Assembly: GCF_013450155.1 (NCBI RefSeq)
Contig: NZ_JACCKD010000001.1
Span: 868,001-932,000, forward strand
Direction of reading: 5' to 3'
Length of the DNA stretch: 64,000 nt
DNA from: Haloechinothrix aidingensis
Lineage (GTDB): Bacteria > Actinomycetota > Actinomycetes > Mycobacteriales > Pseudonocardiaceae
This document shows, in pieces, positions 45,360-54,753 of this stretch. The translations under genes were made by a program, and so were the position numbers. The number at the start of each line of letters is the position of its first letter. The first letter of the stretch is position 1. The notes under the pieces are model-generated. The model saw nothing but the letters and a program-made list of their open reading frames with translations. It did no database searches and was not told where the DNA came from.

Positions 45360-46811
45360 CTACCCGACTCCCGTGCCCGCCTCGGCGAGGAACACCGTGC
45401 GGCGCTCGGCGAGCAGCGTGTCCACCATGGCGCGTACTCCCTCCACACCGGCCTCTCCAGCTGTGCCGTCGGCACATCGCTCGCCGGAGAAGGGGGACAC
45501 GTCACCGATGATCACGCTGCCGGCGTCGATCCGCTCGCACGCGTGCAGCGCGCGCCGGGTGTCGCGGGTGAACACGCCGGCCGCCGAGCCGTCAGGCGTG
45601 TGGCAGGCCAGCGCGTACGCCTCGTCTGCGGTGCCTGCCACCCGTACCGCCAGCACGGGCCCGGTCACCGGCCGGTCCCACAGCGCGACCCCTGCACCGA
45701 CGTCGGTGAGCACGGTGGGTTCCACGACAGCTCCGTCGCGCGTACCGCCCGCCCGGACCCGCGCGCCTGCCGAGGTGGCTTCGGCGATGGCATCGGTGAC
45801 ACCGGCCGCGGATTCCTCGTCCGGCAGCGGGCCGACGTCTACCGCGTCGTCGTAGGGGCTGCCGGTCCGTCGCTGCCGCACCGCCTCGCTCAGTAGCCCG
45901 ACGAACTCGTCGGCGACCGGCTCCTCGACGATGACCCGCTGGGTCGTGCGTGACGAGACACCGCCCGGCGCCGTTCCCGCTGCCGCGACGCGTTCCGCGG
46001 CGCGGTGCAGGTCCGGCCAGTCGGACAGCACGATCGCCGTGCCCAGGCCACCGCTCTCGTGAGCGACCCGCTTGCGGCCCGCCGCCGAGGCGATCCGGTC
46101 ACCGGTGGATCCCGCTCCACTGGACAGCACGACGGGCAGCCGGGGATCCGCGGCCAGCGCCCGGGTGGTCTCGTGCCCGGCCGGGAGCACGGAGAACCAG
46201 CCGGTGGGCAGTTCCGCGTCGGCGAGCAGCTCGCCGAGCAGCAGGGCGGACAGCGGGGCCCGCTGAGCGGGCTTGAGCACGATCGGTGCGCCTGCGGCGA
46301 GGGCCGAGGCGGCCTGCCGTACCGCCACCCACAGTGGTGCACCGCTCGAACCGATCCCCAGCACGGGGCCGCGCGGCGCCGGGCGGATGGTCACCCATGC
46401 TGCCGGGTGGTCCTGTACCGCGGCGTGGTGGTGGGCACGGCCGGTGCCGCACGGAGCCGTCTCGGCAGCCGCCTCGCAGAACGCCGCGGCCTGCGCGACC
46501 TCGGCAGGCGTGCGGGTGATCGGTGTGCCGCACTCCGCGGTGAGCAGTTCGGTGATCTCCTCCTCCCGGTCACGCAGCCGTGCCGCCAGCGTGACCAGGA
46601 CGGCAGAGCGGGTACGGGCCGGTGTGCTGCGCATCGCGGCCACGGCGGCGGACGCGGCCTGCACGGCACGCTCCACCTGCTGATCGCCGGGTACGGCGGC
46701 GTCGGCGACCGGGCTGCCGTCGTACGGGTGGGTTACCGTCGCCGTCGTCTCGCCCTGCTCGGGCGTGCCCGCGATCCAGCAGGCACGGGGCTCGGGCATG
46801 ATCGTGTCCAT
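45360..46811 (-). CDS. Degenerate aldehyde dehydrogenase-fold protein
   Basis: 483 residues with an ALDH fold (ACWIAGTPEQGE, VLKPAQRAPLSALLLGELL, LTDVGAGVALWDRPVTGPVLAV). At the catalytic site the usual GQxC reads GGVSSRTTQRVIVEE: Ser replaces the nucleophile Cys. The segment around the general base reads HESGGLGTAIVL, so that Glu is kept. The asparagine motif PWN is also replaced (GSSGAPLWVAV). An oxidising activity is therefore doubtful; the protein may have another role. Convergent with choD, divergent from guaA. ATG 46811 is preferred. Confidence 0.75.
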   Translation of the reverse strand: MDTIMPEPRACWIAGTPEQGETTATVTHPYDGSPVADAAVPGDQQVERAVQAASAAVAAMRSTPARTRSAVLVTLAARLRDREEEITELLTAECGTPITRTPAEVAQAAAFCEAAAETAPCGTGRAHHHAAVQDHPAAWVTIRPAPRGPVLGIGSSGAPLWVAVRQAASALAAGAPIVLKPAQRAPLSALLLGELLADAELPTGWFSVLPAGHETTRALAADPRLPVVLSSGAGSTGDRIASAAGRKRVAHESGGLGTAIVLSDWPDLHRAAERVAAAGTAPGGVSSRTTQRVIVEEPVADEFVGLLSEAVRQRRTGSPYDDAVDVGPLPDEESAAGVTDAIAEATSAGARVRAGGTRDGAVVEPTVLTDVGAGVALWDRPVTGPVLAVRVAGTADEAYALACHTPDGSAAGVFTRDTRRALHACERIDAGSVIIGDVSPFSGERCADGTAGEAGVEGVRAMVDTLLAERRTVFLAEAGTGVG

Positions 46812-46940
46812 ACGCTCACCGTATGTGGTCGCCTTCACCGGACCGACGGTGGACGGGTACATCCCTGACCTCCCCGCGCACGCGCACGAGCCCACCTGGG
46901 AAGATGAGGGCACGGTCTACCAGCCACCGGGAGGAACGCC

Positions 46941-48512
46941 GTGCCTAGCCCTATCGGGCCGGATTCGACCGGCCCCGTTCTGGTTATCGATTTCGGTGCG
47001 CAGTACGCTCAGCTGATCGCGCGCCGCGTGCGTGAGGCACAGGTGTACTCCGAAGTGGTGCCGCACACCCTGTCCGCTGCCGAGATCCTGAGCAAGCGCC
47101 CTGCCGCGGTCGTACTCTCCGGCGGCCCGGCCAGCGTGTATGCCGAACAGGCCCCGGACGTGGCCCCGGAGCTGCTCGATGCGGGCGTGCCGGTCTTCGG
47201 GATCTGCTACGGCTTCCAGCTGCTCGCCCGGGCGTTCGGCGGCACGGTGGAACGCACCGGAACGCGGGAGTACGGCAGAACCGACCTCGATGTGACGGGT
47301 ACCGGCGGCAAGCTGCACGAGGACATGCCCGGCAGGCATCCGGTGTGGATGAGTCACGGGGACAGCGTGACAGCCGCACCAGAGGGTGCGACCGTGACCG
47401 CGCGAACGGATGGATCCCCGGTGGCGGCGTTCGAGGACGTCGAGCGCCGCATCGCGGGCGTGCAGTATCACCCCGAGGTCGCGCACTCGCCGCACGGACA
47501 GGAGGTGCTGCGGCGGTTCCTGCACGAGATCGCCGGACTGCGCCCGTCGTGGACCACCGCCTCGATCGTGGAGGAACAGGTCGCCGCGATCGCGGAGCGG
47601 GTCGGCGAGGGCCGCGCGATCTGCGGGCTGTCCGGCGGGGTCGACTCCGCGGTCGCGGCCGCCCTGGTCCACCGCGCTATCGGTGACCGGCTCACCTGCG
47701 TGTTCGTCGACCACGGGCTACTGAGAGCGGGGGAGCGAGCCCAGGTCGAACACGACTTCGTCGCCGCGACCGGGGTACGGCTCGTGACGATCGATGCGCG
47801 GGAGGATTTCCTCGGCGCGCTGGCCGGGGTGACCGACCCGGAAGCCAAACGCAAGATCATTGGCGGCGAGTTCATCCGGGTGTTCGAGAAGGCCGAGCGT
47901 GACCTCGCCGCGCAGGGTGACTACCGGTATCTCGTACAGGGGACGCTGTATCCGGACGTCGTCGAGTCCGGCGGCGGTACCGGAACGGCCAATATCAAGA
48001 GTCACCACAACGTCGGCGGCCTGCCGGAGGATCTCGACTTCGAGCTGGTCGAGCCGTTGCGCCTGCTGTTCAAGGACGAGGTTCGCCGGGTCGGCCTCGA
48101 GCTGGGGCTGCCGGAGACGATCGTCTACCGGCAGCCGTTCCCGGGGCCGGGCCTTGCCATCAGGGTGGTCGGTGAGGTCACCGGTGATCGGCTCGACACG
48201 CTCCGCGCCGCCGACGCGATCGCGCGCGAGGAGCTGTCCCTCGCCGGGCTGGACCGGGACATCTGGCAGTGCCCTGTGGTGCTGCTCGCCGATGTGCGCA
48301 GCGTCGGTGTGCAGGGGGACGGCCGCACCTACGGTCATCCGATCGTGCTGCGCCCCGTCTCCAGCGAGGACGCGATGACCGCTGACTGGACCAGGCTGCC
48401 CTACGAGGTGCTGGAGCGGATCTCGACGAGGGTCACCAACGAGGTGACGGGGGTGACCAGGGTGGCGCTCGACGTGACGTCGAAACCGCCGGGCACCATC
48501 GAGTGGGAGTGA
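46941..48512 (+). CDS. guaA: GMP synthase (glutamine-hydrolysing)
   Basis: 523 residues. Aminates XMP to GMP. Glutaminase domain with Cys in GICYGFQLL and the His/Glu pair (QYHPEVAHS); ATP-pyrophosphatase P-loop [15 protein letters not shown]-terminal dimerisation domain ending [13 protein letters not shown] 46941 has GGGAGGA upstream. With guaB and guaB3 it completes the guanine branch within 8 kb. Confidence 0.96.
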   Translation: MPSPIGPDSTGPVLVIDFGAQYAQLIARRVREAQVYSEVVPHTLSAAEILSKRPAAVVLSGGPASVYAEQAPDVAPELLDAGVPVFGICYGFQLLARAFGGTVERTGTREYGRTDLDVTGTGGKLHEDMPGRHPVWMSHGDSVTAAPEGATVTARTDGSPVAAFEDVERRIAGVQYHPEVAHSPHGQEVLRRFLHEIAGLRPSWTTASIVEEQVAAIAERVGEGRAICGLSGGVDSAVAAALVHRAIGDRLTCVFVDHGLLRAGERAQVEHDFVAATGVRLVTIDAREDFLGALAGVTDPEAKRKIIGGEFIRVFEKAERDLAAQGDYRYLVQGTLYPDVVESGGGTGTANIKSHHNVGGLPEDLDFELVEPLRLLFKDEVRRVGLELGLPETIVYRQPFPGPGLAIRVVGEVTGDRLDTLRAADAIAREELSLAGLDRDIWQCPVVLLADVRSVGVQGDGRTYGHPIVLRPVSSEDAMTADWTRLPYEVLERISTRVTNEVTGVTRVALDVTSKPPGTIEWE

Positions 48513-48532
48513 CCGCTGCCCCTCGAGTAGCG

Positions 48533-48593
48533 GGCGAGCCGAAGGACTCCTCGGGTACGAAATATGTACTGAAGGAGTCCTTCGGCTCGCCCA
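48533..48593. terminator. Long palindromic terminator after guaA
   Basis: Perfect 20-bp inverted repeat (48533-48552 with 48574-48593) enclosing a small GTAC-GAAATAT-GTAC element. It lies between guaA and the convergent small membrane protein gene, so it probably acts in both directions. Confidence 0.82.
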
Positions 48594-48602
48594 GCACGGC
48601 CG

Positions 48603-48815
48603 TCAGGAGCCGCGGCGCAGGGAGCTGATCAGCAACACGACGCCGATGGTGATCGCCCCGCCAGACAGTAGCCAGTGCGGGTCCAGGCCGGCCGGCACCA
48701 TGGCGCCGTCACTGAGCACGTACCCGGCGATCGCCAGTGTCGCCAGGCCGGCGAGCAGGGTGACCGCGTCGAGACGGCGGCCGGTGTGCCGGGAGTGCTC
48801 GTCGCCCTCAGCCAC
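48603..48815 (-). CDS. Small membrane protein
   Basis: 70 residues with two predicted membrane helices (VTLLAGLATLAIAGYVL and GAITIGVVLLISSL) and a charged N-terminus. GTG start overlaps the end of the upstream PspC-domain gene by 8 bases, so it is translationally coupled and probably works with it. No family name. Confidence 0.7.
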   Translation of the reverse strand: MAEGDEHSRHTGRRLDAVTLLAGLATLAIAGYVLSDGAMVPAGLDPHWLLSGGAITIGVVLLISSLRRGS

Positions 48816-50103
48816 GCCGGACCTCCACCGTGCCCAGCGTGCTGTGCAGGTCGAGGGTGATCAGCCGGTCGGAATCCGGATCCTCGCTCTCGATCGTGCC
48901 GGAGGTCTCGCTACCGAAGCCGTCCCGGTGATACCCGAGGCAGTCCACGGTGCCCACGGCGCTGGAGCAGCTGAACCGCACATCGGCGTTCTCCGGCACG
49001 GTCACCGTCGTGTTGCCCATGACGTTGCGTACCTCGGTCCGGACCGGATCCGTGCCGGACAGGCGCGTCAGGTCGAGCGTGACGTTACCGGCCGTGCTCT
49101 CGTAGCGCTGCTGCACCTGAGCGGCCGTGGCCGGCGTCGCGTCGATGTTGCCCCAGCTGCCCCAGTACAGGTCGTGCCCCGGTATCGCGGTCAGCGCCAG
49201 CCCGGCGACCGACAGGGGCACAGCCAGTGCGATCAGGCCCCGGCCCCCGCCGAACAGTGCCCCGGCCAGCAGTCCGAGCCCGACCACGGCGAGTGCTAGC
49301 CCTACGATGTGCTGCGCGGAGAACCACGGGTAGCCCGCCAGCCCGAGTGCGGTACCCGCACCCGCGATGAGCAGCATGGCTCCCGTGGTGACCAGCCCCA
49401 CCCGCGTGCGGCCGCGGGGAGCACCGGTGGCGGGCTCGGGCTCGGCCGCGTCCTGCTCAGCGAACTCCCACCCGAACGGTGACCCCCCCAGCGGGTCCCA
49501 CGACTCCGGCGACCGGGCTACGCCGGTAGCCGCGCTTTCCGAGCTGTGCGATTCCGTGCCCGCCGCGTACGGGTCGTACAGGGCATCGCCGTTCGCTCTC
49601 GCCTGACCCGCGTGCGCGCTCGTCCCGGACCCTGAGGCGGGCGTGACCGGCCGGTTCTCGTGCCCCCTGCTGCGGTGCAGCAGGTACAACCCCACGGCAA
49701 GGAGCACGAACCCGACGAACCCGCCGCCGTGCATGCCCATGCCGAGGGTGCCGCTCGCCACCGGGATGAGGGCGATGCACAGCACGATGGTCAGCGTGTG
49801 GGACGTCGAGCTGCGACCTCGTCCGAGAAGCGACTCGACGGGGGAGACCTCATCGCCCTCCTCGGGGAAGAGCAGCCATCCCAGCAGGTATGCCAGGATG
49901 CCCGCACCCCCGACGAACGCGGCCACCACGAGCGCGACTCGCACGACGACGGGATCGATCGCGTAGCGGTTGCCGATCGCAGCGGCCACTCCGGCGCACT
50001 TGCGTCCGCGGCGTGGCCGGCGTGGCCTGCTCGTCCACAAGTCCCGCAGCGTGGCCTCGATGCCATCAGCCGCCGATGACGTCGTGCCTCCTCCAGCGTT
50101 CAT
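48808..50103 (-). CDS. PspC-domain membrane protein with LiaF-like C-terminus
   Basis: 431 residues. N-terminal PspC domain (CAGVAAAIGNRYAIDPVVVRVALVV... WLLFPEE), several membrane helices, an intrinsically disordered stretch, two or three more helices (GLALAVVGLGLLAGALFGG), then a beta-rich external domain (NVTLDLTRLSGTDPVRTEV, GTVEVRRG) like the C-terminal domain of LiaF/VraT envelope-stress proteins. ATG 50103. Divergent from a histidine kinase that also has a PspC domain. The set looks like an envelope-stress sensing module. Confidence 0.82.
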   Translation of the reverse strand: MNAGGGTTSSAADGIEATLRDLWTSRPRRPRRGRKCAGVAAAIGNRYAIDPVVVRVALVVAAFVGGAGILAYLLGWLLFPEEGDEVSPVESLLGRGRSSTSHTLTIVLCIALIPVASGTLGMGMHGGGFVGFVLLAVGLYLLHRSRGHENRPVTPASGSGTSAHAGQARANGDALYDPYAAGTESHSSESAATGVARSPESWDPLGGSPFGWEFAEQDAAEPEPATGAPRGRTRVGLVTTGAMLLIAGAGTALGLAGYPWFSAQHIVGLALAVVGLGLLAGALFGGGRGLIALAVPLSVAGLALTAIPGHDLYWGSWGNIDATPATAAQVQQRYESTAGNVTLDLTRLSGTDPVRTEVRNVMGNTTVTVPENADVRFSCSSAVGTVDCLGYHRDGFGSETSGTIESEDPDSDRLITLDLHSTLGTVEVRRG

Positions 50104-50134
50104 GCCTCGATCATCCGCGCTCCGGTGCCTTCCG

Positions 50135-50182
50135 GCATCAGGGGCCGTCCCTGAGATTGCTCCTGGGGGCCTTCCCTGATGC
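50135..50182. promoter_or_regulatory. Candidate operator between divergent PspC genes
   Basis: TCAGGG-GCCGT-CCCTGA (50138-50154), plus a second CCCTGA half-site at 50174-50179; the outer arms GCATCAGGG (50135-50143) and CCCTGATGC (50174-50182) are also perfectly complementary. It fills an 88-bp divergent region and may be bound by the neighbouring response regulator. Confidence 0.45.
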
Positions 50183-50191
50183 GCGGGCCGG

Positions 50192-51595
50192 GTGAACCGT
50201 GTGAACATGGACGCTGTGCAGGAACGGGCCCCGGCGCAGGATGCTGAGCGCGAGCGCTCGGCTGCGCCTGTCGAGGTGGCGGAGCGCGCGGGCACCGAGC
50301 CGCGCTCGATCCCGGACACCCGCAGCCCCGAGCTGACCGACGGTGGGCGTGCTCCGAAGCTGTACCGCCGCCGCAGCGGCCGCGTGATCGCGGGCGTATC
50401 GGCGGGCCTCGCGGAGCATCTCGGCGTGCGGGTGCTGTGGGTGCGGATCGCGTTCGCCCTGTTGTGCGTGCTCAGTGGCGCCGGCCTGTTCGCGTACGGC
50501 CTGCTGTGGATGTTCGTTCCGCAGGGCGCGCGGAGTGACACCGCGCGCGACGTGTCGGCGGCCGAGCGCCAGCAGGCGTTCGGGGTGCTCGCTCTCGCTG
50601 TGGGGCTCACGGTCGCGGGCGGCATGCTCTCCGGCGTGTTCAGCGGGTGGATGGCCGGGCCGCTCGCGCTTGCCGTGCTCGGTGCCGTCGTGGTGTGGCG
50701 GGAAGCCGACGAGTCGCAGCGGGACCGCTGGCGCACCGGCGCCAGGGCAGGCGTGGCGGGCATGGTGCGTGGCCGCGGTGGCTGGACGGCGACGGTACGG
50801 ATCGTCGCGGGCGCGCTCCTGGTGGCATCGGGGCTCGGCCTGGTACTGCTGCGCGGCGGGAGCTTCGATCAGATGCAGTTCGCGTTGCTCGCGGTGCTCG
50901 CCACGTTGGTCGGGGTGGCCGTGCTCACGGTGCCGTTCTGGCTGCGGTTGGTGCGTGACCTCGGCGAGGAGCGGCGCGCACGGATCCGTACCCAGGAGCG
51001 CGCCGAGATCGCAGCGCACCTGCACGACTCGGTGCTGCAGACGCTCGCGTTGATCCAGAAACAGGCCGAGGCGCCCCGCGAGGTGGCCAAGCTCGCGCGC
51101 GGGCAGGAGCGGCAACTGCGCAGGTGGTTGTACGGACCGTCGGGGTACGGCAGCGGTGGACAGGACTCCGACCAGGCAGCGCGTGCGGAGCAGCACTTCG
51201 CCGCGGCGTTGCAGGCGGCGAGCGCCGAGGTGGAGGACAGTTTCGGTATCGCCGTCGACCAGGTCGTCGTCGGCGACACCGAGCAGGACGGGCAGTTGGG
51301 CGCGCTGGTGATGGCGGCGCGGGAGGCGATGATGAACGCGGCCAAGCACGCCGGCGTCGCCGAGATCAGCGTCTATGCCGAGGTGGAGCCGGAACAGGTT
51401 GCGGTGTTCGTGCGCGACCGGGGGAGCGGCTTCGACCCGGAGCGGGTTCCGGAGGATCGGCGGGGTTTGATCGAGTCCATCCACGGCAGGATGGAGCGCC
51501 ATGGTGGCGACAGCACGGTGCGCGCCGCGCCGGGCGCGGGAACCGAGGTCGTGCTCACCATGCCACGGGTGGTGACCAGGGAAGGGGCATCGTGA
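50192..51595 (+). CDS. PspC-domain sensor histidine kinase
   Basis: 467 residues. N-terminal PspC domain (LYRRRSGRVIAGVSAGLAEHLGVRVLWVRIAFAL), about five membrane helices, then a HisKA_3 dimerisation helix with the phospho-acceptor His in AAHLHDSVLQTLALIQ, and an ATPase domain with N-box REAMMNAAKHAG and G-box RDRGSGFDP. The architecture of MacS-like kinases. Overlaps the response regulator gene by 4 bases (GTGA). GTG 50192 or ATG 50207. Confidence 0.9.
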   Translation: MNRVNMDAVQERAPAQDAERERSAAPVEVAERAGTEPRSIPDTRSPELTDGGRAPKLYRRRSGRVIAGVSAGLAEHLGVRVLWVRIAFALLCVLSGAGLFAYGLLWMFVPQGARSDTARDVSAAERQQAFGVLALAVGLTVAGGMLSGVFSGWMAGPLALAVLGAVVVWREADESQRDRWRTGARAGVAGMVRGRGGWTATVRIVAGALLVASGLGLVLLRGGSFDQMQFALLAVLATLVGVAVLTVPFWLRLVRDLGEERRARIRTQERAEIAAHLHDSVLQTLALIQKQAEAPREVAKLARGQERQLRRWLYGPSGYGSGGQDSDQAARAEQHFAAALQAASAEVEDSFGIAVDQVVVGDTEQDGQLGALVMAAREAMMNAAKHAGVAEISVYAEVEPEQVAVFVRDRGSGFDPERVPEDRRGLIESIHGRMERHGGDSTVRAAPGAGTEVVLTMPRVVTREGAS

Positions 51596-52302
51596 CAGGG
51601 AACGGTACTGCGGATGGTGACGCAACCGCCACCGAGGGCGGTGGCGATGCCGGGCCGGTGACGGTCTTTCTCGTGGACGATCACGCGCTGTTCCGCGCGG
51701 GCGTGCGTACCGAGCTGGAGCAGATCAGCGACCGGGTTGCGGTGGCAGGTGAGGCCGGTTCGGTACGGGAGGCGATCACCGGTATCGCGCGAACCCGGCC
51801 CCAGGTCGTGCTGCTCGACGTGCACATGCCTGACGGCGGTGGAGCCGAGGTCCTCCGGCAGCTGCGCCCGGAGCTACCGGAGGTGGTCTTCCTCGCCCTT
51901 TCGGTCTCGGACGCGGCCGAGGACGTGATCGCGGTGATACGGGGAGGTGCACGCGGCTACGTCACCAAGACGATCTCGTCCGACGAGCTGGTCGACGCCG
52001 TGCTACGCGTGGCCGAGGGGGACGCCGTGTTCTCTCCCCGGTTGGCGGGGTTCGTACTCGACGCGTTCGCGGACCGGCCGGGCGCGGCACCGGTCTCCGA
52101 TCCGGAGCTGGACGTGCTCACGGTGCGGGAGCGCGAGGTGCTGCGGCTGCTCGCGCGGGGATACGCCTACAAGGAGATCGCCTCGGAGCTGTTCATCTCG
52201 GTGAAGACGGTGGAGACGCACGTGTCGAGCGTGTTGCGCAAGACGCAGCTGTCGAATCGCTACGAGCTGTCCCGCTGGGCATCGGATCGCAGGTTGGTGT
52301 AG
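51592..52302 (+). CDS. LuxR-type response regulator
   Basis: 236 residues. Receiver with acidic pair VDDH and phospho-acceptor Asp in VVLLDVHMPDGGG, Lys in YVTKTIS; C-terminal LuxR helix-turn-helix LTVREREVLRLLARGYAYKEIASEL...SVKTVETHVSSVLRK. Unlike the BldM-like protein, all receiver residues are intact. Partner of the PspC histidine kinase. Confidence 0.92.
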   Translation: MTGNGTADGDATATEGGGDAGPVTVFLVDDHALFRAGVRTELEQISDRVAVAGEAGSVREAITGIARTRPQVVLLDVHMPDGGGAEVLRQLRPELPEVVFLALSVSDAAEDVIAVIRGGARGYVTKTISSDELVDAVLRVAEGDAVFSPRLAGFVLDAFADRPGAAPVSDPELDVLTVREREVLRLLARGYAYKEIASELFISVKTVETHVSSVLRKTQLSNRYELSRWASDRRLV

Positions 52303-52620
52303 CGCGGCGGCCACCGGGATCCTGCGCGGGTGACGGTCGCGCCGCGGCTGCGGTGACCGGTCCGTGACGAGGACCACCGGCGGTCGTGTCGCCTGCGTCA
52401 TAGCAACTCCGGGCCCCAGCGCGGACAGTGGGGGAGCGGTCATTCCGTGTGGCGGATGGCGTAGGTTTGCACCAGCCGTGCGGGAGTCCGGCGAGAGGCA
52501 GGTCACGGGCGATGCTGCGTGATCTGGTGGAGTGAACAGCCCGACTTACGAACAGCCCGCAGCCCGCTCGTGTATGCGGTCCATGCTCTGCCGGGGCGTT
52601 GCCAGGAGGATCACACGCGA
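52303..52620. other. Intergenic region before the DUF445 gene
   Basis: 318 bases. I see no coding potential that stands out and no clear promoter. AGGAGGA at 52604-52610 is the ribosome site of the next gene. Confidence 0.4.
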
Positions 52621-53895
52621 ATGGAACAGGCACTGCTGCTCCATTTGGTAACGATACCGCTGTTCACCGGCGGTATCGGTTACGTGACCAACTGGACCGG
52701 CGTCATCATGCTCTTCCAGCCGTTGCGTTTCTACGGTGTTCGCGTTCCCGGTCTGAAGGTGCTCTTCCCGTTCTTGCCCCGGCGAATCCAGATTGTTCCG
52801 GCCATCAGCTGCGACGGCCGTTTCGGTTGGCAGGGTATCGTTCCCTCGCGCGCGTCGAAGATGGCGAGTATCGCGGTGGACAAGGGGCTCGCCAAGCTGG
52901 GAAGTATATCCGACTTCTATCGCGAGCTGGATCCGGACAGGATCGCTCAACAACTGACCCGGGTGGCCCAGTCCGAGATTCGCGATGTGGTGGAGCGGAT
53001 CATGGCACGGGAAGAGCCCGAGCTGTGGGCCGAAGTTCCGCAGCAGGTCAAGAACGCTGTGCATGAGCGCGTCCGGGCGCAGCTCCCGGGTATCGTGCGC
53101 GAGCTCACGACCCGGATCGGCGAGAACATCGATCAGTGCATCGACGCCAAACTGATGGTGATGCGTCACCTGGAGCGTCACCCCGAACTGCTGAACGACA
53201 TGTTCAAAAAGGTCGGCAAGAAGGAGCTGAGGTTCATGCAGAACTTCGGCTTCTACTTCGGGTTCCCGATGGGGTTCGTTCTTGTCGCGGCGGTCGAGAT
53301 CTGGCCGTACTGGTGGGTTCTTCCTGTCGGTGGCGTCATCATCGGGTACGTCGTGAACTATCTCGGAATCGCGATGATATTCGAGCCCGTGTACCCGAAG
53401 AAGTGGGTTCCGTGGCGTCAGGGGTTGTTCATCAGACGCAAACCCGAGATCGCGGACGTCTACGCGAAAATAATCTCGGACAACGTGATAACCATTCAGA
53501 ACGTGGGGCGTGAGCTGCTGCACGGACCCCGCTCGGACCGTACGCGGCAGCTGCTGGAGTCCGCGTTGCGTCCTGCGGTGGATCGTGCGATGGGCCCCGT
53601 TCGCCTGCCGGTCCGGCTGGCGATGGGCGCGGGGACGTACGAGCGCATCCGTAGCTCGGTGGCTGTAGAGGCCAGCGCGTTCGCGCCCACCGCCTTCGAC
53701 GATGAGCGATTCAACGTGCAGCAGGCCAACCGGATCTTCCGGTTCGTCGGTGCGCAGATGCGCATGATGAGCCTTGACGACTTCAACGAGCTCATGCGTT
53801 CGGCGATCAAACAGGATGAATGGTTGCTGTTCCTGCACGGTGCCGTGCTCGGGTTCGGCGCGGGTCTTTTGCACCTGGCGATATTCGGAGTGTGA
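52621..53895 (+). CDS. DUF445 family membrane protein
   Basis: 424 residues. A duplicated hydrophobic hairpin, GYVTNWTGVIMLFQPLRFYG near the N-terminus and GYVVNYLGIAMIFEPVYPKKW near residue 245, flanks a long helical soluble region (AKLGSISDFYRELDPDRIA...). This paired G-Y-V-N-x-x-x-I/A-M-x-F-x-P pattern defines DUF445/YheB proteins, whose role is unknown. ATG 52621 with AGGAGGA upstream. Parts are less GC-rich than the neighbours. The next gene follows or overlaps, suggesting an operon. Confidence 0.85.
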   Translation: MEQALLLHLVTIPLFTGGIGYVTNWTGVIMLFQPLRFYGVRVPGLKVLFPFLPRRIQIVPAISCDGRFGWQGIVPSRASKMASIAVDKGLAKLGSISDFYRELDPDRIAQQLTRVAQSEIRDVVERIMAREEPELWAEVPQQVKNAVHERVRAQLPGIVRELTTRIGENIDQCIDAKLMVMRHLERHPELLNDMFKKVGKKELRFMQNFGFYFGFPMGFVLVAAVEIWPYWWVLPVGGVIIGYVVNYLGIAMIFEPVYPKKWVPWRQGLFIRRKPEIADVYAKIISDNVITIQNVGRELLHGPRSDRTRQLLESALRPAVDRAMGPVRLPVRLAMGAGTYERIRSSVAVEASAFAPTAFDDERFNVQQANRIFRFVGAQMRMMSLDDFNELMRSAIKQDEWLLFLHGAVLGFGAGLLHLAIFGV

Positions 53896-53918
53896 GCGTA
53901 GTGGGAGGACGCGACGGT

Positions 53919-54710
53919 ATGCGGCGGTACGACACGGCCCGCGGGGCGCGGAACGCGGATGCGAGCCTGATCGATGCGGCGCCGGGGTTGGCGAAGCTGG
54001 CGGCGACGGGGTGCGCGCGGCTCGTGACGTGGGCTGTCGACACCACCGTGCAGACTGGCACGCGGGCAGTCGCCTCCGCGGTCAACGGCGCGGCGCCATC
54101 GCGGCTCGCCCAGGACGCCGCGAGCGAGCTGGTCGTACGTACCCGCAAGGCGCTGGAGTCGAGCGGGGAAGGACAGGTCCAGAAACTGCCGGGCAGGAGC
54201 GTGAGCGTGCACTGCTCGCCCGAGGAGCTGCGTTCCCGGGGCGCGGAGTTACTCTACCGTTCTGCGGATGTGCGTTGCACCGAAGGGATGCACCCGGCGT
54301 ACGAGCGTATTCTCGACGAGATCGCGCCGGACGAGGCCAGGATCCTGCGTCTGCTGGCCGTGCGGGGGGCGCAGCCGACGGTCGACGTGCGGACGGGACG
54401 GCCGTTCGGCGTCGGTTCGGAGCTGGTGGCCGAGCGGATGTCCATGATCGGGCAGGAGTCGGGGTGCCGGTACGTCGAGCGAACCGGCGCCTACCTGAAC
54501 AACCTGTTCCGGCTCGGCCTGGTGTGGTTCTCCTCGGAGAAGGTCGAGCCCGGCCGCTACCAGGTGGTGGAGGTTCAGCCCGCGGTCATCGAGGCGATGC
54601 GGCGGGCTGGCCGATCCGCGAGCACGGTGCACGGAAGCGTGCATCTCACCGCTTTCGGCCTCGACTTCTGCTCGGTTTGCCTCCCACTGGACGGTCCCGT
54701 GCGCAGCTAG
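53919..54710 (+). CDS. DUF4393 (Abi-alpha-like) protein
   Basis: About 263 residues. The central and C-terminal part (HPAYERILDEIAPDEARILRLLA, RTGAYLNNLFRLGLVWFSSE) has the layout of DUF4393, a domain described from abortive-infection proteins of lactococci. The N-terminal part is helical and amphipathic. ATG 53919 has GGGAGGA 9 bases upstream; GTG 53892 would overlap the DUF445 stop as GTGA. A defence role is not shown; it may simply work with the DUF445 membrane protein. Confidence 0.7.
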   Translation: MRRYDTARGARNADASLIDAAPGLAKLAATGCARLVTWAVDTTVQTGTRAVASAVNGAAPSRLAQDAASELVVRTRKALESSGEGQVQKLPGRSVSVHCSPEELRSRGAELLYRSADVRCTEGMHPAYERILDEIAPDEARILRLLAVRGAQPTVDVRTGRPFGVGSELVAERMSMIGQESGCRYVERTGAYLNNLFRLGLVWFSSEKVEPGRYQVVEVQPAVIEAMRRAGRSASTVHGSVHLTAFGLDFCSVCLPLDGPVRS

Positions 54711-54753
54711 GGCGTGTCTCCGGTCAGGAGCGTGCCGTACGGGACGGTGCTCG

